Shown: in pieces, positions 32,590 to 36,443 of the stretch
Numbering within the stretch: position 1 is the stretch's first letter
Layout of the letters: each line of letters begins with the position of its first letter
NCBI GenBank assembly: GCA_003140075.1
Contig: PLIO01000272.1
Coordinates: 1-36,443 of the forward strand
Direction of reading: 5' to 3'
Length of the DNA stretch: 36,443 bases
Source: Acidobacteriaceae bacterium
Lineage (GTDB): Bacteria > Acidobacteriota > Terriglobia > Terriglobales > Acidobacteriaceae
The notes under the pieces: model-generated
Databases searched by the model: none
Told to the model about the DNA's origin: nothing
What the model saw: the letters and a program-made list of their open reading frames with translations, nothing else
Program-made: the position numbers and the translations under genes

Positions 32590-32618
32590 TGTTACAATGC
32601 TTACAATAGTTACGCAGG
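32590..32618 (+). promoter_or_regulatory. Promoter/operator region of the toxin-antitoxin pair with 9-bp tandem repeats
   Basis: TGTTACAAT (32590-32598) is an extended -10 element. It lies in a run of 9-base steps: TTACAATGC (32592-32600), TTACAATAG (32601-32609) and TTACGCAGG (32610-32618). Short tandem repeats over the promoter are what ribbon-helix-helix antitoxins bind, so this is a candidate autoregulatory operator. The last step merges into the AGGAG ribosome binding site. Confidence 0.45.
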
Positions 32619-32626
32619 AGATTGCC

Positions 32627-33094
32627 ATGAAATCGGCCCCTTCAACGGTCATCAGCATGCGCCTCCCCGCCGCCAGCGGCAAGCGCCTCAAACGCATGGC
32701 AAACCGCCATGGGTGGACCCCCAGCGACGCCAGCGCCCGTCTGGTAGAGGAAGGCTTGCGCCGCTCGGAATTTGCCTTCATCGATTTTCGAGATTCTTCC
32801 GCAGGCCGGCAAGCCTGCCTGCAAGGCAGCACGCTCGCCGTATGGGAGGTCATGCTGCTCGTCCATAGCTATCAAAAGGATGTATCGGCCGTGGCGCGAC
32901 ATCTCAAATGGCCGGAGGCGAAAGTCCAGGCAGCCGTCAACTATGCGGGCGCGTTCCCCGAAGAGATCAATGAGGCTCTAGCCGAGAACGAGACGACGGA
33001 TTTTACGGCTCTAAAAAACATGATCCCCCAGGCAGTCGAATTCGTTCCCGCGAGAACGGCAAGAAAACGAAATGCTCAAGCTTCTCCTCGATGA
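32627..33094 (+). CDS. Antitoxin: RHH DNA-binding part plus DUF433-like region
   Basis: 155 residues. The start is fixed by AGGAG six bases before the ATG; the frame is open farther upstream but crosses the repeat element. Residues about 7-50 (STVISMRLPAASGKRLKRMA then TPSDASARLVEEGLRRSEF) have the strand-helix-helix pattern of ribbon-helix-helix DNA-binding proteins. Residues about 50-120 (GRQACLQGSTLAVWEVMLL, DVSAVARHLKWPEAKVQAAVNY, FPEEINEALAENE) resemble DUF433-type antitoxins that pair with PIN-like toxins. It overlaps the toxin gene by 23 bases. It should both neutralise the toxin and repress its own promoter; neither is demonstrated. Confidence 0.75.
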   Translation: MKSAPSTVISMRLPAASGKRLKRMANRHGWTPSDASARLVEEGLRRSEFAFIDFRDSSAGRQACLQGSTLAVWEVMLLVHSYQKDVSAVARHLKWPEAKVQAAVNYAGAFPEEINEALAENETTDFTALKNMIPQAVEFVPARTARKRNAQASPR

Positions 33095-33443
33095 GCACAT
33101 CTCCCCAGACGTAGCGCATGGCCTGCGCCGCCGCAATCGCGCGATAGAAATTCGCTATATGGTCGAGTGGGAAAATGGCCGATTCCTCGGACAAGACGAC
33201 CGAGCTTGCTTCCGAGAAGCCGCGGTTCAGGGGTTAACACTTGTGACGTATGACCGGAGGACGATTCCTCCCCTGCTCAAGACTTGGGCGGAAGAAGGCC
33301 GAGCGCACGGCGGCGTGGTTTTTGTAGACGAAAAAACAATTTCTCCCGCCGATATCGGCGGCCTGGTGTGGGCCTTGACCAGACTGGCAAAAGAAACCGG
33401 GACTTGGGACTGGACGAATAGAATTTATTTCCTTCGCCCCTGA
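33072..33443 (+). CDS. PIN-like toxin (DUF5615 type)
   Basis: 123 residues beginning MLKLLLDEHISPDVAHGLRRR, the signature of DUF5615 PIN-like proteins, with an acidic residue at D7. Further acidic positions lie at D42/D43 (LGQDDRACF) and D61 (LVTYDRRTIPPLL), spaced as in the metal site of PIN-type ribonucleases. The natural reading is an RNase toxin controlled by the antitoxin encoded upstream, whose gene overlaps it by 23 bases. The length is that of the family, and no catalytic residue seems lost. The target RNA is unknown. Confidence 0.78.
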   Translation: MLKLLLDEHISPDVAHGLRRRNRAIEIRYMVEWENGRFLGQDDRACFREAAVQGLTLVTYDRRTIPPLLKTWAEEGRAHGGVVFVDEKTISPADIGGLVWALTRLAKETGTWDWTNRIYFLRP

Positions 33444-33459
33444 CGCTAATCGCCTCGAT

Positions 33460-33476
33460 GGGGTGGACGCCGCCCC
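33460..33476 (+). terminator. Weak stem-loop after the toxin gene
   Basis: GGGGTGG (33460-33466) pairs with CCGCCCC (33470-33476) through a three-base loop, seven pairs including one G-T. It is followed by TTGA rather than a T-run, so termination is possible but unproven. Confidence 0.3.
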
Positions 33477-33494
33477 TTGAATCAGGCAGAAAGC

Positions 33495-33546
33495 ATGTGG
33501 GGACAGCCGCCCTCGGCTGTCCGCCGGGCGAAGCCCGACTAGCCTG
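33495..33546 (+). repeat. Double-hairpin repeat, right copy (REP-like)
   Basis: GGACAGCCG-CCCT-CGGCTGTCC is a perfect 9-bp stem with a four-base loop, followed by CGGGC-GAA-GCCCG. It is in the same orientation as the copy at 32505-32552, 990 bases away, and the pair brackets the toxin-antitoxin module exactly. Confidence 0.75.
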
Positions 33547-33549
33547 AGC

Positions 33550-34746
33550 CTACACCGGACTCTCCGTCTTCCTCGCCGGATTAAAGAACGGCAGCCCCGT
33601 CACCTTAACATTCGTCTTCAGCCGGATCGCCTCAATCGTGATCTCCATCTGTAGCTGCGTACCCAGCTTCGAATGCTCCGTCTCAACGCTGGCCAGCGCG
33701 ATCATCTTTTTCAGGATCGGCGACCAACTTGTAGTTGTAGCCTTCCCAACTTGTTTATCGCCAGAGTACAACGGGACAGCCACGCGCGAAGCCTGGCTCG
33801 GCGCCGCCGGAGTCAGCCCATAGCGTTCATACAGCGCCTCAACATCGGTCCAATCGACTTCCACACCCACCAGTTGCCGCGCCACGCCATTCATAAAGTC
33901 TTGTTCCAGCGCTCGCTTGCCAATAAAATTCTCTTTCTCCAGATGCACCATCTTGCCAAAGCCCAACTCATACGGCGAATACTTCTGCGCCGGAATCAGC
34001 GCCTTCTTCGAACTCGAGTAGTCCACTTCAATCAGCAGCAACCCAGCCTCCACCCGCGCCACATCCAACGCCAGCATTCCAGCCGCATGCAAGTCGAACT
34101 GCTTTCCTTTCTCCCACAGCGCATCCCAAACCTTCGCAGCCTCATTCCACGGTACCCATATCTCATATCCCAGATCGCCGGTATACCCCGTGCGCGAAAT
34201 ATCCACTGAAACGCCAGCAATCTTCCCATGCGTCACGCGAAAATACTTCAGATTCGCAATGTCCGCCTCGGCCACGGACTTCAGCAGCTTCGCCGAGGTC
34301 GGCCCCTGCAGCGCCAGCGCCGCGGTCTTCTCCGAGATATCTTCCACCTGCACATCCATGTTCAGGCCATTCTGCCGGAACCAGCGCAGGCTCGGGTCGG
34401 CCGCCGTCCAGCGATAGACATTTTCCTCGAGGCGCGAAACGGTTCCATCATCGATGACCTTGCCCTCTTCATCGCACCAGCAGCAATAAATCACCTGCCC
34501 CACTTTCACCTTGTTGATGTCGCGCGTGATCACCCGGTTCACTAACCGGGTCGCGTCCTTGCCGGTAACCAAATATTTGTACAGCGGCGAAATATCGATC
34601 AGCGCCGCCGCATTGCGAATTGCGTTGTACTCGTGCTCGTGATGCACCTCATACACGCTGACCGTGTAGTATCCCGACCACTCGCGGTAATTCAAGCTCT
34701 GGCAAAGCGGAAATGTTCTCTCGTGAAACGCAGTTCCAATGGGCAA
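33550..34746 (-). CDS. gcvT: Aminomethyltransferase (GcvT-like, folate-binding)
   Basis: 398 residues from a TTG with GAGG eight bases upstream; the N-terminus MPIGTAFHERTFPLCQSLNYREWSGYYTV is typical of one GcvT-like group, which supports the start. Further matches are ALIDISPLYKYLVTGKDA, EGKVIDDGTVSRLEENVYRW (the Asp-Asp of the folate site), LALQGPTSAKLL, SRTGYTGDLGYEIW and GFGKMVHLEKENFIGKRAL. The family moves one-carbon units to tetrahydrofolate, as in the T protein of glycine cleavage. No gcvH, gcvP or lpd genes are near, so it could instead be a stand-alone relative such as a dimethylglycine or DMSP demethylase-like enzyme. The gene ends three bases beyond the right-hand repeat copy. 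Confidence 0.82.
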   Translation of the reverse strand: MPIGTAFHERTFPLCQSLNYREWSGYYTVSVYEVHHEHEYNAIRNAAALIDISPLYKYLVTGKDATRLVNRVITRDINKVKVGQVIYCCWCDEEGKVIDDGTVSRLEENVYRWTAADPSLRWFRQNGLNMDVQVEDISEKTAALALQGPTSAKLLKSVAEADIANLKYFRVTHGKIAGVSVDISRTGYTGDLGYEIWVPWNEAAKVWDALWEKGKQFDLHAAGMLALDVARVEAGLLLIEVDYSSSKKALIPAQKYSPYELGFGKMVHLEKENFIGKRALEQDFMNGVARQLVGVEVDWTDVEALYERYGLTPAAPSQASRVAVPLYSGDKQVGKATTTSWSPILKKMIALASVETEHSKLGTQLQMEITIEAIRLKTNVKVTGLPFFNPARKTESPV

Positions 34747-34810
34747 TGAAGTGGCCTCGAAAAAGTTAAGGTCGAAGTCGCATTATACGCCGGAACCCTT
34801 ATCGAATGAG

Positions 34811-34859
34811 TCATCCCGAAGGCCCGCGTTTTCCACCAGCGGGCCGAAGGATCTCCCTC
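34811..34859 (+). repeat. Copy 2 of TCATCCCGA-type palindromic repeat, upstream of the GIY-YIG gene
   Basis: TCATCCCGAA is followed by a perfect stem GGCCCGC (34821-34827) / GCGGGCC (34839-34845) with loop GTTTTCCACCA, then GAAGGATCTCCCTC. The inverted copy at 35254-35300 has the same loop sequence and a stem that differs by a compensatory pair. Confidence 0.75.
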
Positions 34860-34920
34860 AAATCGGCTCTATGTTCATTCGTCACAGAAAGCGTCAACCC
34901 TACTGCGCTAAACAAGAACG

Positions 34921-35331
34921 ATGCGCCCTCCCAAACAATTCTTCGTCTACATCATGACCAACGGACCGAAGTCCGCCGTCCTTTACACAGGCATCACAGG
35001 CAAACTCCCTTACCGGGTCTGGCAGCATAAGAACAAACTTGCTCCCGGATTTACCAGCCGATACAACCTCACCCAACTCGTTTACTACGAGCGTTTCTTC
35101 TATCCAGATGCCGCCATCGCACGCGAAAAGGAAATAAAGGGCTGGCGGCGGAGTAAGAAGATAAAGATCATCGAATCGATGAATCCGCAATGGGATGATT
35201 TGGCGAAGGACTGGGGCAACGAGTACAAGCTTGACCCCGCAGCAGCAGAGCGAGGGGATATCCCTCGCCCCGCTGGAGAAAACGCGGGGCTTCGGGATGA
35301 GGTCACCGAAACGGAACTGAAATTTGATTGA
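34921..35331 (+). CDS. Small GIY-YIG nuclease-family protein with a repeat-derived C-terminal tail
   Basis: 136 residues. Residues 8-90 match the GIY-YIG domain of the small UPF0213/YhbQ-like group: FFVYIMTNGPKSAVLYTGIT (the GIY and YIG motifs appear as VYI and YTG), then PYRVWQHKNKL, LVYYERF, AREKEIKGWRRSKKIKIIESMNPQWDDL. The Arg (R in PYRVWQH) and Glu (E in REKEIKGW) positions used for catalysis are present. The last 33 or so residues (from LDPAAAERGD onward) are not part of the fold; they are encoded by an inverted copy of the TCATCCCGA repeat. The gene therefore lies between two oppositely oriented copies (34811-34859 and 35254-35300). The role of these single-domain proteins is not known; DNA repair or mobility are both proposed for GIY-YIG enzymes in general. 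Confidence 0.8.
   Translation: MRPPKQFFVYIMTNGPKSAVLYTGITGKLPYRVWQHKNKLAPGFTSRYNLTQLVYYERFFYPDAAIAREKEIKGWRRSKKIKIIESMNPQWDDLAKDWGNEYKLDPAAAERGDIPRPAGENAGLRDEVTETELKFD
35254..35300 (-). repeat. Copy 3 (inverted) of TCATCCCGA-type repeat, inside the GIY-YIG coding sequence
   Basis: Read on the minus strand it starts TCATCCCGAAG, has stem GCCCCGC/GCGGGGC (35284-35290 with 35267-35273 on the plus strand) and loop GTTTTCTCCA, and ends GAGGGATATCCC. It aligns with the copy at 34811 over its full length. It is translated as the tail of the GIY-YIG protein. Confidence 0.75.
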
Positions 35332-35348
35332 ACGGAAAGTATGCTGCG

Positions 35349-35392
35349 TCATCCCGAGCGCAGCCGTTCTTCAGGCGGAGCGAAGGATCTCC
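35349..35392 (+). repeat. Copy 4 of TCATCCCGA-type repeat, diverged
   Basis: TCATCCCGA (35349-35357) and GAAGGATCTCC (35382-35392) match the ends of the other copies. The middle is an imperfect stem, CGC-A-GCC with GGC-GGA-GCG. It lies 17 bases after the GIY-YIG stop. Confidence 0.6.
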
Positions 35393-35416
35393 GGCGCGCA
35401 CCGGCCGTGCGCGCCG
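35392..35416. terminator. Strong G/C hairpin between convergent GIY-YIG and membrane-protein genes
   Basis: CGGCGCGCAC (35392-35401) and GTGCGCGCCG (35407-35416) form a perfect 10-bp stem with a five-base loop. It abuts the diverged repeat copy and lies between convergent genes. There is no T-run, so it may be a bidirectional terminator or the outer part of a compound repeat. Confidence 0.5.
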
Positions 35417-35419
35417 CGA

Positions 35420-35668
35420 TTACACTCGAACTGACAAGACAAGCATCCAGCCCGACAACGGCCCGACGAGCGAGAGGAGCCACAATTTTGAGCCTCGCCA
35501 GGCAGCGATAAGCGCCGCCGGAATTGCGCAGGTCATGATTCCGACGAACGCCACATCGATGTAGACGGAATGCTGCGGGCCTAGTGGCGCCCGAACATAA
35601 ATCTGGAATGCCAGCGAGAACACGATGCCGGCGATCCCAAACCAGTTCATCTGGAACAGTCGCTTCAT
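35420..35668 (-). CDS. Small membrane protein of unknown function
   Basis: About 82 residues from the ATG at 35668: MKRLFQMNWFGIAGIVFSLAFQIYV, then a short polar loop, a second membrane segment (IDVAFVGIMTCAIPAALIAAW) and a third (LWLLSLVGPLSGWMLVLSV), ending in a few charged residues. I do not recognise the family. The frame stays open to an ATG at 35770, which would add 34 basic residues; no ribosome binding site clearly decides between them. It converges on the GIY-YIG gene, with a strong hairpin in between. Nothing in the sequence indicates a partner or role. Confidence 0.5.
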   Translation of the reverse strand: MKRLFQMNWFGIAGIVFSLAFQIYVRAPLGPQHSVYIDVAFVGIMTCAIPAALIAAWRGSKLWLLSLVGPLSGWMLVLSVRV

Positions 35669-35904
35669 GGCAAGATAATCCAGGGTACGCCTCTTGGCCC
35701 CGATTTTGCAGACAAAACTCCCCATTCCCGATAGAATAACGCTTCGGCTCGCAACCATGCGCTTCCTCATCCCAATCCTGTCGAATGTCCTCCGCAGCTG
35801 GAGCGTCCTACCCAGCGGCCTCTAATACGCGCGCCCCAAAACTGCGCTAGTATTTCTTCGCAACACCCTCAACCAGCAGGCTAACCGCTAAAGGCTAAGA
35901 GCTT

Positions 35905-36443
35905 ATGGCTACTTCATACGACGTAATCGTAATCGGCGGCGGCCACAACGGCCTGGTCAACGCCGCCTACCTGGCCCGCGCCGAAAAGAAAGTTCTGGTT
36001 CTCGAACGCCGCCACATTCTCGGCGGCGCGGCCTGCACCGAAGAAGTCTTTCCCGGCTTCAAATTTTCCGTGTGCTCGTACGTAGTCTCGCTGCTGCGCC
36101 CGGAAATCATCCGCGACCTCGACCTTCCGCGCCACGGCCTCGAAATCCTCCCGCTCGATGGCACCTTCACTCCCATGCCCAGCGGCGATTACCTCTGGCG
36201 CGTGAACGACCATGGTAAGACTCACCGCGAAATCGCCCGCCACTCCCGCGTCGACGCCGAGGCCTACGACGAATTCGGCAAAGCCATGCAGGCCATGTGT
36301 CGCTTCGTGAAACCGATTCTCAGCATGGTGCCGCCCGACCCCAACACGCTCAATCCCCGCGAACTGATGAAGCTCCTTTTCATCGGTCGCCGCTTCCAGG
36401 GCATGTCGAGCTACGACAAGTACAACCAGGTCCAGCTCATGAC
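35905..36443 (+). CDS. FAD-dependent oxidoreductase, phytoene-dehydrogenase/PYROXD2-like (3' truncated by window end)
   Basis: The first 179 residues or so of a longer protein (relatives run to about 500-550). The N-terminus SYDVIVIGGGHNGLVNAAYLARAEKKVLVLERR is a Rossmann dinucleotide fold with GxGxxG-like GGGHNG and the acidic Glu at the end of the second strand that binds the FAD ribose. It is followed by ILGGAACTEEVFPGFKFSVCSYVVSLLRPEII, typical of the phytoene-desaturase-like group that includes PYROXD2. No carotenoid genes are beside it, so a role in carotenoid synthesis is not implied. The ATG at 35905 follows AAGAG at short distance. The C-terminal half is outside the window. Confidence 0.85.
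   Translation, partial: MATSYDVIVIGGGHNGLVNAAYLARAEKKVLVLERRHILGGAACTEEVFPGFKFSVCSYVVSLLRPEIIRDLDLPRHGLEILPLDGTFTPMPSGDYLWRVNDHGKTHREIARHSRVDAEAYDEFGKAMQAMCRFVKPILSMVPPDPNTLNPRELMKLLFIGRRFQGMSSYDKYNQVQLM

Noticed and set aside
1-36443. CRISPR arrays, tRNA, rRNA genes and insertion sequences
   Set aside because: No regularly spaced repeat array, cloverleaf-like sequence, rRNA segment or transposase frame was recognised; the repeats present are dispersed palindromes.

Overview
The window reads as a chromosomal segment of a GC-rich Gram-negative soil bacterium, most probably an Acidobacteriota. That placement is an inference from codon use, gene content and the kind of dispersed palindromic repeats present; no rRNA or tRNA gene is visible to confirm it. 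About 30 kb (positions 1 to 30720) is an exopolysaccharide (EPS) locus of the exosortase A (XrtA/EpsH) type. The last 5.5 kb is a more ordinary region carrying a toxin-antitoxin pair and two families of palindromic repeats.

Layout. Positions 1-3381 (+): the end of a probable beta-helix protein, then a GT4 glycosyltransferase, a formyltransferase-like protein and a NodB-type deacetylase. Positions 3403-4728 (-): a GDP-mannose 6-dehydrogenase resembling AlgD. Positions 4991-9369 (+): a heparinase II/III-family lyase and an AsnB-type amidotransferase. Positions 9420-27772 (-): fourteen same-strand genes, several joined by 4-nt stop/start overlaps. In transcription order these are an atypical sigma-54-activator-like regulator, an SLBB export protein, an outer-membrane beta-barrel, a Wzz-type chain-length protein, an ExeA-type ATPase, a BY-kinase, the priming sugar transferase, a GT2, a ligase/polymerase, a Trm112-type methyltransferase, a deacetylase-fold protein, a second AsnB, a double GT4 and a sulfotransferase. 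Positions 28225-29768 (+): exosortase and EpsI. Positions 29836-30720 (-): an FkbM methyltransferase.

How it works together (inference). A lipid-linked glycan is primed by the polyprenyl sugar transferase and extended by at least four glycosyltransferase domains. It is probably supplied with GDP-mannuronate by the AlgD-like enzyme, and may be decorated by amidation (two AsnB-type enzymes), sulfation, N-formylation, deacetylation and methylation. It is then polymerised or ligated and exported through the Wzz/SLBB/beta-barrel route. Exosortase and EpsI normally process PEP-CTERM proteins, but no PEP-CTERM substrate and no Wzx flippase is in the window, so the system is not complete here.

Positions 31011-36443: an APC-family permease, a two-gene RHH/DUF433-like antitoxin and PIN-like toxin module bracketed by two directly repeated double-hairpin elements, a GcvT-like aminomethyltransferase, a small GIY-YIG nuclease gene embedded in copies of a second palindromic repeat family (TCATCCCGA...GGATC), a small membrane protein, and the start of a phytoene-dehydrogenase-like flavoprotein cut by the window end. 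The items most worth a second look are the regulator without GAFTGA, the GIY-YIG gene with its structured repeats (including a compensatory base change and a copy read as protein), and the repeat-bracketed toxin-antitoxin module.
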